Origin: Geomobilimonas luticola | Lineage (GTDB): Bacteria > Desulfobacterota > Desulfuromonadia > Geobacterales > Geobacteraceae | NCBI RefSeq assembly: GCF_018476905.1 | Contig: NZ_JAHCVK010000013.1 | Coordinates: 1 to 46,691 of the forward strand | Reading direction: 5' to 3' | DNA length: 46,691 bases | In this document: positions 18,114 through 25,180 of the stretch, one piece after another | Numbering within the stretch: the stretch's first letter is position 1 | How the letters are laid out: the number at the start of each line of letters is the position of its first letter | The notes under the pieces: generated by a model | Databases searched by the model: none | The model's input: only the letters and a program-made list of their open reading frames with translations | Told to the model about the DNA's origin: nothing | Translations under genes and position numbers: made by a program

Positions 18114-18178
18114 GTACCCGCAACCGGGTACAGACACTGGGGAAAAAACCGGTTTCACCAAGCACAAGGAGGAAATGA

Positions 18179-19846
18179 ATGCGAAAGACCATCACCAGAC
18201 TGATAACTCTCGGCAGTGCAGTCGCAACCATCATGCTGGCAGGCTGTGGCAGCGGTGGAAGCGGCTCAGCGACAAGCACCGCCACCCTTTCAGGGGTGGC
18301 AGCCACCGGCGCCCCCATAGTCGGCACCGCCTACGTCAAAGACTCGTCGTCTCCGGCCCGCGAACTGTCCGCACCCACCGGCAGCGACGGCTCCTACAGC
18401 TTCAATGTCGAAGGGATGACACCTCCGTTCATCGTCAAGGTAACCTGGGGAACCCAGTCCCTCCTCTCCTTCGCCACCACCCACGGCACCGCCAACGTAA
18501 CCCCCCTTACCCACGTCATCGTGGCCAACGCCGCCGGAGTCGCTGATCCCGCACCGCTCTACGCCGGCTTCACACCCGCAACCCAGCAGCAGATGGCCGC
18601 CAGCATCGCGGCTTCGACTGCCGCACTGCAGACTCGCCTCAAACCCCTGTTCGACCTTTACGGCGTGACCACCAACCCGCTTACCGGCACCTTCGTCGCC
18701 AATCATACCGGCCTGGACGCCATGCTGGATGCGGTTGCGGTCACCATCAGCAGCGGCAACATGGTGGTCACCAACAAAACCACCAACGCCACCATCTGCA
18801 CGGCTCCGATACAGAACATGACCGCCGGCACCTTCACCATGGGGAACATGCCCACCGCCGGCCAGGTCCCTCCTGCCGCGACACTTGACGGCGTCGCCCT
18901 TTACGGCACGAAATGCGCCTCCTGCCACGGCATCCTGGCCAGCTCGAACAAAAAGGGTGCAACCGCAGCCCGGATCCAGACCGCCATCACCAACAACGTC
19001 GGCAGCATGGGGTTCCTCAGCTCCCTGACCCCCGCTGAAGTTCAGGCCATAGCCTCTGCCCTCGGGACGTCTGCACCTGCACCGACTCCCGCCCCGGCAC
19101 CTGCGCCGACGCCTGCCCCGACCCCCGCGCCGGTTGACGGTGCGGCACTCTATGCCAACGAATGCGCCGGCTGTCACGGCGCCCTGGCATCCTCCACCAA
19201 ACGGGGAATCACGCTGGCCCGCCTCCAGGCAGGCATCAGCAGTAATGCGGGCGGCATGGGATATCTCTCTTCGCTGACCGCCGCCGAACTGCAGGCAATC
19301 GTTAACGCCCTGGCCCCGACCACACCGACCCCGACCCCGACCCCGGCTCCCACGCCAACCCCGACTCCGACCCCCACACCGACACCAACTCCAGTTGACG
19401 GCGCATCACTCTATACCAGCGAATGCTCGGGCTGTCACGGCGCTCTGGCCAGCTCCGCAAAGAAAGGCGCGACAGCTGCCCAGATCCAGGTCCGCATGGC
19501 AGCCCCTCCCTATGCAAGCCGCGTCCTGACTTCCGCCGAGGTGCAGGCCATAGCCACCGCCCTGGCAGTCAGCACCCCGACACCGACCCCCACGCCGACG
19601 CCGACGCCAACCCCCGTACCGACCCCGACGTGCGGAAGCTGTCACGCCATTCCTCCCGCAACGGGCGAGCATTCGCTCCATGCCAGCAGGTATTCCTGCG
19701 CCACCTGCCACGGGACCGGTTACAGCAAAACGACTGTCAACGCGACAACCCACAGCAACGGTGTCCTCAATCTGGTCAGCACCATCGGCTGGAATGCTAC
19801 GACAAGTTCCTGCGCCAACTCCTGCCACGGTTCCAAGACCTGGTAA
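18179..19846 (+). CDS. PgcA-like lipoprotein cytochrome with Pro-Thr repeat linkers
   Basis: Probable surface electron-transfer cytochrome for metal-oxide reduction. Lipobox MLAGC (Cys23) is followed by a heme-free N-domain of about 210 residues with a carboxypeptidase-regulatory-like opening. Three repeated monoheme domains follow (CASCH 246, CAGCH 329, CSGCH 416), each reading DGxxLY...C..CHG.LASS and ending AExQAIxxAL. They are separated by Pro-Ala or Pro-Thr linkers at 299-318, 381-405 and 465-484. The C-terminal 70 residues hold CGSCH, CATCH and a wider CANSCH site, so up to six hemes. The linker design recalls PgcA of Geobacter sulfurreducens; the extra C-domain makes orthology uncertain. 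AAGGAGG precedes the chosen ATG. The riboswitch upstream should turn it on with cyclic dinucleotide. Confidence 0.9.
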   Translation: MRKTITRLITLGSAVATIMLAGCGSGGSGSATSTATLSGVAATGAPIVGTAYVKDSSSPARELSAPTGSDGSYSFNVEGMTPPFIVKVTWGTQSLLSFATTHGTANVTPLTHVIVANAAGVADPAPLYAGFTPATQQQMAASIAASTAALQTRLKPLFDLYGVTTNPLTGTFVANHTGLDAMLDAVAVTISSGNMVVTNKTTNATICTAPIQNMTAGTFTMGNMPTAGQVPPAATLDGVALYGTKCASCHGILASSNKKGATAARIQTAITNNVGSMGFLSSLTPAEVQAIASALGTSAPAPTPAPAPAPTPAPTPAPVDGAALYANECAGCHGALASSTKRGITLARLQAGISSNAGGMGYLSSLTAAELQAIVNALAPTTPTPTPTPAPTPTPTPTPTPTPTPVDGASLYTSECSGCHGALASSAKKGATAAQIQVRMAAPPYASRVLTSAEVQAIATALAVSTPTPTPTPTPTPTPVPTPTCGSCHAIPPATGEHSLHASRYSCATCHGTGYSKTTVNATTHSNGVLNLVSTIGWNATTSSCANSCHGSKTW

Positions 19847-19919
19847 GAACTTCGACGGCAGCGACAAAAAAAGGGGGCTCCTCCGGGAGCCCCCCCAGCA
19901 TCAGCACATAGCGTAACAT
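19797..19919 (-). CDS. possible 40-residue small ORF overlapping a terminator
   Basis: Minus-strand frame MLRYVLMLGGLPEEPP... with an unusually perfect Shine-Dalgarno AAGGAGGTG five bases before the ATG. A terminator hairpin with seven T begins about 20 bases into the frame, so most transcripts would end before the stop codon. Its end runs antisense into the cytochrome gene. It may be a genuine small protein, a leader peptide remnant, or chance. No function is suggested. Confidence 0.3.
   Translation of the reverse strand: MLRYVLMLGGLPEEPPFFVAAVEVLTRSWNRGRSWRRNLS
19866..19896 (-). terminator. minus-strand terminator downstream of rubrerythrin
   Basis: GGGGGCTCC and GGAGCCCCC around a short loop, followed on the minus strand by seven T. 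It protects the cytochrome gene from antisense transcription. Confidence 0.75.
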
Positions 19920-19941
19920 AGCAACACCTCCTTCGTGATTG

Positions 19942-19969
19942 GGGCCTGCTTCGGCAGGCCCATTTTTTT
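19942..19969 (+). terminator. terminator of the PgcA-like cytochrome gene
   Basis: GGGCCTGC and GCAGGCCC closed by a TTCG tetraloop, then ATTTTTTT. A textbook plus-strand terminator about 95 bases after the stop. Confidence 0.9.
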
Positions 19970-19987
19970 GTCTGTTAATCCGCTTCC

Positions 19988-20089
19988 GTAGGGGCAGGGT
20001 CACCCCGCCCTGGTGTTGGTTTGTCGGGTCCCTCCGCCCTGGTTCTGGTTTGCCATTCCTGAAATCGGGCGGGGTGACCCCGCCCCGCG
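19988..20089. repeat. GTAGGGGC intergenic palindrome, copy 3 (extended)
   Basis: Opens with GTAGGGGCAGGGTCACCCC and closes with GGGCGGGGTGACCCCGCCCC, with a middle section containing two CCGCCCTGGTT-type units. It is about twice the length of the copies in the trp operon. Confidence 0.7.
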
Positions 20090-20095
20090 TCAACC

Positions 20096-20131
20096 CAAAA
20101 ACAGAAAGGGCGACCAACTGGCCGCCCTTCT
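20096..20131 (-). terminator. terminator of the rubrerythrin gene
   Basis: AAGGGCGACCA pairs with TGGCCGCCCTT (one mismatch), followed on the minus strand by CTTTCTGTTTTTG. It begins about 25 bases after the rubrerythrin stop. Confidence 0.75.
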
Positions 20132-20156
20132 CTTCCTGTACCCGATTTGTATCCCG

Positions 20157-20663
20157 CTAACTCATCCTGATGAACACGCTCCCCTTGGCGCCGCACACTT
20201 CACAGGTGTCGGGCGCCCCTTTTTCCACCGTGTGACCACAGACCGGACAGATATAGTAATCAAAGAGATCGGCCGCCGCCCCCAAAGTGTCGAGCGCTTT
20301 CTGGTAGAGGGCTGCGTGGACCTTCTCCACGGCGTTGGCGTACACGAAGGAGCGCCGCGCCAGATCGGACCTCTCCAGTTCGGCATCGGCGATCATCTGG
20401 GGATACATGTCCATGAATTCGTGGGTCTCGCCGGAGATAGCCTCCTGCAGGTTCTCCCGGGTACCCTTGACGCCGTCCAGCGCCCGCAGGTGGTTATGGG
20501 CATGGATGGTTTCCGCCTCGGCGGCAGCGCGGAACAGCTTGGCCACCTGGGGATATCCCTCCTTGTCGGCCTGCTTGGCAAAGGCCAGGTATTTGCGGTT
20601 TGCCTGGGATTCACCGGCAAACGCCTCCTTCAGATTGTTCTCCGATTTGGGTCCGTTCGACAT
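20157..20663 (-). CDS. rubrerythrin
   Basis: Non-heme iron peroxidase that protects anaerobes from hydrogen peroxide. The four-helix diiron domain has the expected ligands in GESQANRKY, EAETIHAHNH, ETHEFMDMYPQM and EKVHAALY. The C-terminal rubredoxin-like part is a CPVCGH...CEVCG iron centre. At 168 residues it is a compact member. The ATG follows AGGAGGTAGTA. It is followed by its own terminator. Confidence 0.96.
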   Translation of the reverse strand: MSNGPKSENNLKEAFAGESQANRKYLAFAKQADKEGYPQVAKLFRAAAEAETIHAHNHLRALDGVKGTRENLQEAISGETHEFMDMYPQMIADAELERSDLARRSFVYANAVEKVHAALYQKALDTLGAAADLFDYYICPVCGHTVEKGAPDTCEVCGAKGSVFIRMS

Positions 20664-20705
20664 TACTACCTCCTGTGGTTGTTGATGTAGTGCAATGCAG
20701 GCCGG

Positions 20706-20900
20706 CTATGCCGGCGAAGCCTTCCGCCTTTCGGGCCCATCATATCGCCCTTCACTTCTCCGAAGGGGGCCCCGTTTCACGTGGACCCAACCGGTGGAGC
20801 GGAAAAAGGCCACGACCTTCCCCTTGACGATCAATTCCTGGAGCAGGGAATCCGACACCATGCTGCTGCTGTTGTCACTGAAAAGCACCCGAATGTTCAT
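20706..20900 (-). CDS. small conserved-looking protein with GPERR tail
   Basis: A 64-residue protein, function unknown. The first 45 residues (MNIRVLFSDNSSSMVSDSLL, then LIVKGKVVAFFRSTGWVHV) look like a small beta-rich domain. The C-terminal RYDGPERRK is a motif I associate with many small deltaproteobacterial proteins. GAGGTG precedes the ATG at good spacing. It lies just upstream of rubrerythrin on the same strand and may share its transcript. Confidence 0.65.
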   Translation of the reverse strand: MNIRVLFSDNSSSMVSDSLLQELIVKGKVVAFFRSTGWVHVKRGPLRRSEGRYDGPERRKASPA

Positions 20901-20999
20901 CGCGCACCTCGTTTCACCGGTGTCCGGGACACAAGGAAATCAAGAGGGATAACCTGTTTAAGTATACCCCGGTCTGTCGGAAAGGCAATGGCGCTCCGT

Positions 21000-21899
21000 T
21001 CAGAGGCGGATCAGATCTTCGTGTTCTTCGTCGTGGGGGTTGATGTGGATCATGACGTCTCCCACGTTGTGAAACCGCTCGAAAATGAGCCTCTTTACCT
21101 CCGTGGCAATGTCATGGGAACGCTTGACCGTCATTTCCGGGTCCATATCGAGCTTGAGATCGACGATAAGGTACTGGCCGGAGCGCCGCCCCCGTATTTC
21201 GTGAACATGCTCGACCCCCGCGACCCCTTCGGCGAGGATCTTCATGTCGGCAATGACTTCAGCAGGAGGCTGACCATCCATCAGGTCATGGGCCGCCGAG
21301 CGAAAGGTCTCGAAACCGATGTGGAAGATGAAGAAGGAGGTGAGGCCCGCCGCCAGGGGGTCCATGACGGGAATGCCGAAGAAGGCGCCGCCAACCCCGA
21401 CGAGGGTGGCGATGGAGGTAACCGCGTCCTTGCGGTGGTCCTTGGCGATAGCGATGACCGCCGGGCTCCCCAGGTTGCCGCCGACCCTGATGGAATAGCG
21501 GCAGAGCGCCTCCTTGATGATGATTGTCGCAAAAGCCGCCGCCACCGCCATCAACTCCGGTTCGCCGTAGCTGCGGTCCATGATCGTGTGGATGGCCTTG
21601 TAAAGAATCCCTCCGCCGGTCAGGAAGATGACCAGCGCGACGACGATGGCGGCAATACTTTCCGCCTTGCCGTGGCCGTAGGGGTGCTTTGCGTCGAACG
21701 GCTTGCGCCCGATCCTGAGGGCCAGCATGGTGGCCGAAATGGCCACGAAGTCGCAGGCGCTCTCCACACCGTCTGCAAAGACCGCCTCCGAGCGCCCGTA
21801 ATAGCCCGCCAGAAGTTTCATCACCATGAGCAGGGCGTTGACCCAGAAACCGACCTTTATGACCTGGTCCGCCCGACTGAAACGTTCTTCCCGCTGCAT
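21000..21899 (-). CDS. cation diffusion facilitator (CDF) metal transporter
   Basis: Inner-membrane exporter of divalent metals such as Zn, Fe, Mn or Co, driven by proton exchange. The transmembrane metal site is seen as FADGVESACDF in helix 2 and DHRKDAVTS in helix 5, with HPYGHGKAE between helices 2 and 3. About six hydrophobic segments are followed by a C-terminal domain of some 90 residues (HVHEIRGRRSGQYLIVDLKL) that usually dimerises. Metal specificity cannot be read with confidence. It starts one base after the recJ stop and is surely co-transcribed with it. Confidence 0.93.
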   Translation of the reverse strand: MQREERFSRADQVIKVGFWVNALLMVMKLLAGYYGRSEAVFADGVESACDFVAISATMLALRIGRKPFDAKHPYGHGKAESIAAIVVALVIFLTGGGILYKAIHTIMDRSYGEPELMAVAAAFATIIIKEALCRYSIRVGGNLGSPAVIAIAKDHRKDAVTSIATLVGVGGAFFGIPVMDPLAAGLTSFFIFHIGFETFRSAAHDLMDGQPPAEVIADMKILAEGVAGVEHVHEIRGRRSGQYLIVDLKLDMDPEMTVKRSHDIATEVKRLIFERFHNVGDVMIHINPHDEEHEDLIRL

Positions 21900-21900
21900 T

Positions 21901-23622
21901 CTAACCCTCCGCCCCCCTGAAATCCTTCAGGCGCAACTGCATGCTTCTCTTCCCCTTCCAGACGTTGACCCCGAGGGTAAAGACGATATCCAGACCGTCA
22001 CCCGGGTTCTCCCGTCCCCCCATGTTAAAGCCGATGGCATCGAACGTCTTCCCCCCCGCCGCGAGACGCATCTTGAGATGACGCTCCTTGAGAAGCCGCC
22101 GCTCAATAACCTTCGCACCCCGGAGCAGCAGGACCGGTTCGGGATTCCCCATGCCGAAGGGGGCAAGACTTTCCAGCGTCTCCGCGAGGGCGAGGGTGAG
22201 ATCGTCCGGCCCCACCTCGGCATCCACGGCCAGTTCGGGAAGCAGGTCCTCAGCGGAAAGGAGTCCGTCCGCCACCATCTCGAAACCGGTCACGAATTTT
22301 TCCAGGGTCTCCTCGTCGATGGAGAGGCCGGCGGCATACTTGTGACCGCCGAATTTGACGAGATGATCGGCGCAGGCCTGGAGGGCATCGTGGAGATGGA
22401 AGCCGGGAATGCTCCGCCCCGATCCGCGACCGTTGCCGTCCTGCATGGCAATGAGTATGGTGGGGCGGTGGAACATATCCACCAGCCGGGAGGCGACAAT
22501 GCCGATCACCCCGGGATGCCAGGCCTCGGACGCCAGGACGATGCTTTTTCTCCCGCTCTTTGCCGGCGCACCCTTCACCATCGCCAGGGCCTCGCGCAGT
22601 ATCTGCTGTTCCAGCGCCTGTCGCTCCGTGTTGCTGGCGTCCAGGGATTCTGCCATGACCCGTGCCCGCTGCCGGTCGCCGCTGAGAAGGAGATCGACGC
22701 CGAGGGCGGCATCCTCCAGTCTGCCGGCGGCGTTGAGGCGGGGAGCGAGCCGGAATCCTACCGCTCCGCAGGTTACCGTGCCGTCCACGCCGGCAGCGGT
22801 TTTCAGCGCCTGGATCCCCGGCCGCGGCGAGGCTGTCAGTTCCCGCAGCCCGTAGGCGACAAAGATGCGGTTCTCGTCGGTGAGCGGCACGATGTCGGCA
22901 ATGGTGCCCAGGGCGACCAGGTCCAGGTATTCCCGCAGGTTCGGCGCGGTGCGGTCGGCAAAATGGCCCATATCCCGCAGCCTGGTCCGGAGGGCGATGA
23001 GAAGGTTGAAGGCGACGCCGACCCCGGCCAGGGATTTGAAGGGGAAGGAGCAATGGGGCTGGTGGGGATTGATGACGGCGTGGGCCGGGGGGATCACCTC
23101 TCCCGGGGTATGGTGGTCGGTGATGATGAGATCGACACCCAACTGCCGGCAGAGTTCGGCCTCGGCCACTGCCGTGATGCCGCAGTCGACACTGACGATG
23201 ACCCGCGCCCCCTGTTCGGCCACGCTGGCGATCCCCTCGGCGGAGAGGCCGTACCCATCTTCCAGCCGCAGGGGGATATGATAGAAGACCGTCGCCCCCA
23301 GGGTCCGGAAAAAACTGACGAGCAGCGCCACCGCCGTTATCCCGTCCACGTCGTAATCGCCATAGATGCAGATCGGCTCACCACCGGCAACCGCCGTAGC
23401 CAGCCTGGCGACAGCCGGCTCCATGCCCCGCAGGAGGAAGGGATCGTGGATGTCGGTGAGAGTCCCACCCAGGAAACGGCGGACTGCTTCGGGTTCTCCG
23501 ATGCCACGATTGAGCAGGAGGCGGGCAACGAGGGGAGAAAGGCCGCACTCCCGGATCAGCCGTTCAGCGTGCGACTGTTCCGTTTCCCTTATTTTCCAGC
23601 GGCGCGTCGTAACCGGTTCCAC
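21901..23622 (-). CDS. recJ: single-stranded-DNA exonuclease RecJ
   Basis: 5'-3' exonuclease of recombination and mismatch repair. DHH-family motifs are intact: CIYGDYDVDGITAV, VSVDCGIT, IITDHHTPGE and the DHHA1-type GRGSGRSIPGFHLHDAL with KFGGHKYAAGLS. Length of 573 is normal. The start is a GTG after GGGGGTG; no ATG is near. A terminator hairpin for the upstream gene ends only about 20 bases before it, so expression relies on read-through or on a promoter embedded there. Confidence 0.96.
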   Translation of the reverse strand: MEPVTTRRWKIRETEQSHAERLIRECGLSPLVARLLLNRGIGEPEAVRRFLGGTLTDIHDPFLLRGMEPAVARLATAVAGGEPICIYGDYDVDGITAVALLVSFFRTLGATVFYHIPLRLEDGYGLSAEGIASVAEQGARVIVSVDCGITAVAEAELCRQLGVDLIITDHHTPGEVIPPAHAVINPHQPHCSFPFKSLAGVGVAFNLLIALRTRLRDMGHFADRTAPNLREYLDLVALGTIADIVPLTDENRIFVAYGLRELTASPRPGIQALKTAAGVDGTVTCGAVGFRLAPRLNAAGRLEDAALGVDLLLSGDRQRARVMAESLDASNTERQALEQQILREALAMVKGAPAKSGRKSIVLASEAWHPGVIGIVASRLVDMFHRPTILIAMQDGNGRGSGRSIPGFHLHDALQACADHLVKFGGHKYAAGLSIDEETLEKFVTGFEMVADGLLSAEDLLPELAVDAEVGPDDLTLALAETLESLAPFGMGNPEPVLLLRGAKVIERRLLKERHLKMRLAAGGKTFDAIGFNMGGRENPGDGLDIVFTLGVNVWKGKRSMQLRLKDFRGAEG

Positions 23623-23642
23623 GGCTGTTCACCCCCTTCCCG

Positions 23643-23671
23643 AAAACAAAAACCCCGCCTTTCGGCGGGGT
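23643..23671 (-). terminator. terminator of the TPR protein gene
   Basis: ACCCCGCC and GGCGGGGT around TTTC, followed on the minus strand by TTTTTGTTTTC. It lies between the TPR gene and recJ. Confidence 0.85.
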
Positions 23672-23681
23672 CGCGAGTTTC

Positions 23682-24242
23682 CTATTTCCCCGACGGGGAC
23701 CTGAACTGTTCCATCATCGCCTTGATCTGCTGGGCAGTGGGGCTGGTCGAGTCCATCTTCAGGTAACGTTCCCATACTTCCGCTGCCTTTGCAGGCTGCT
23801 TCAGGTCCTGGGCGTACACCACCCCCAGGTTGTAGAGACTCTGCAGGTGTTTCGGGTCGAGCTTCTGCGCCTTCTCGAAGTTGGCAATCGCCTTGTCGAA
23901 CCACCCCATCTTCCGGTACATGACCCCCTGGTCGGTCAGGACGTTGGTATTGTTCGGGTCGAGTTCCAGCGCCTTTCCGTAGGCATTGATCGACTTCTGG
24001 GTCTGGTCGGTGTCGAAATAGTCATTCCCCAGCTGGATCCAGGCCTGGACGTTGCCAGGCTCCCGCGCCACAATCTTTTCTACTTCGGCAATCCGCTGCT
24101 GATAGTCGGCAGGAGCACCTCCACCCATGGGAACGCCGCCACCGACCGGCACCGCATCCTTCTTGCCACCGAAGAAAAGTATGCCCAGCAGCAGTCCGGC
24201 AACCAGGGCAATAACCGCAACGAGAATCTGCTCTTTTTTCAC
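23682..24242 (-). CDS. membrane-anchored TPR protein
   Basis: One N-terminal transmembrane segment (about residues 6-25, VAVIALVAGLLLGILFFGG), a short Gly/Pro-rich spacer, then three to four tetratricopeptide repeats (AWIQLGNDYFDTDQTQKSIN, ALELDPNN, MYRKMGWFDKAIANFEKAQK). The repeats make a protein-protein scaffold, facing the periplasm if the anchor is a signal-anchor. The partner is unknown. It directly follows secF and may be part of the same transcript, ending at a strong terminator. Confidence 0.85.
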   Translation of the reverse strand: MKKEQILVAVIALVAGLLLGILFFGGKKDAVPVGGGVPMGGGAPADYQQRIAEVEKIVAREPGNVQAWIQLGNDYFDTDQTQKSINAYGKALELDPNNTNVLTDQGVMYRKMGWFDKAIANFEKAQKLDPKHLQSLYNLGVVYAQDLKQPAKAAEVWERYLKMDSTSPTAQQIKAMMEQFRSPSGK

Positions 24243-24257
24243 AAGGGCCCCCTTCTT

Positions 24258-25169
24258 CTAAGATTTAGCCTGTGCTGCTGCACGCTCTTCCCATAATGCA
24301 ACAATCGGGCTGGCGACAAAGATGGATGAGTAGGTGGCCACCACGACCCCTACCACAAGAGCGAAGGCAAAATCGTGAATGACCTCGCCACCGAAGAGCA
24401 GGAGCGACACGGCTGCAAGGAAGGTGGTGATAGACGTGACGATGGTACGGGAAAGGACTTCGTTGATGCTCCTGTTGAAAATGGCCGGCATCGACTCCTT
24501 GAGGTTCTTGTGGAGATTTTCCCGGATCCGGTCAAAGACCACCACGGTGTCGGTGAGGGAATAGCCGGCAATGGTCAGCACCGCCGTAATGAGGAGGAGG
24601 TTGATCTCTTTCCCCAGCACAAAGAAAACGGCGATCATGGCAAGGACATCGTGAAGAGTGGAAAGGGTGGCGCCGACGCCGAACCTGAAATCGAACCGCC
24701 AGGCGATGTAGATGATGATGCCGAGCAGAGAGATCGCCACCGCGACGAGGGTGTCCTTCCGGAGTTTATCGCCGATGGAAGGACCGATTTCGGTGGACCC
24801 TTCCACGACGAAGGTGTTTCCCGGAATTTCCTTGGTAAAGACCTCGACGATGGTATCGGCCGCCTTGCCGGTCGCCAGGGTAGTCTTCCCCACCTTGACG
24901 AGCAGCTTGTTTCCTTCCTTGATCTCCTGCAGGTTTGCCTCGGCCAGATTATGTTTCGCCAGGGCAGCCCGTGCCTGTTCCATGGCGATCGGCTGGCTGA
25001 ATTTGAGCTGGACCGACGTGCCGCCGGAGAAGTCGATCCCCATGTTGGCCGCGCCGCGACCGATCTGGATGATGCCGATGATGCCGATGATGGAGATGAT
25101 GCCGGAGATGATGAAGGAAATCTTCTTCATCCCGATGAAATCTATCTTCGTTTTGCCAATGAGTTCCAT
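24258..25169 (-). CDS. secF: protein translocase subunit SecF
   Basis: With SecD and YajC, uses the proton gradient to pull proteins through SecYEG. The family segment GIDFSGGTSVQLKF follows the first transmembrane helix, and VLTIAGYSLTDTVVVFDRIREN with RTIVTSITTFLAAVSLLLFGG marks the conserved C-terminal membrane core. About six membrane helices. Length of 303 is normal. It sits 11 bases after secD, so the two are co-translated. Confidence 0.97.
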   Translation of the reverse strand: MELIGKTKIDFIGMKKISFIISGIISIIGIIGIIQIGRGAANMGIDFSGGTSVQLKFSQPIAMEQARAALAKHNLAEANLQEIKEGNKLLVKVGKTTLATGKAADTIVEVFTKEIPGNTFVVEGSTEIGPSIGDKLRKDTLVAVAISLLGIIIYIAWRFDFRFGVGATLSTLHDVLAMIAVFFVLGKEINLLLITAVLTIAGYSLTDTVVVFDRIRENLHKNLKESMPAIFNRSINEVLSRTIVTSITTFLAAVSLLLFGGEVIHDFAFALVVGVVVATYSSIFVASPIVALWEERAAAQAKS

Positions 25170-25180
25170 GGAAGTCCTCC

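Noticed and set aside
19064-19635. CRISPR-like or tandem repeat array
   Set aside because: The repeats are short CCGACX units encoding Pro-Thr and Pro-Ala linkers in frame within the cytochrome gene.
21826-23766. 646-codon plus-strand open frame
   Set aside because: Antisense to recJ and part of the CDF gene; low-complexity composition typical of GC-rich shadow frames and no domain.
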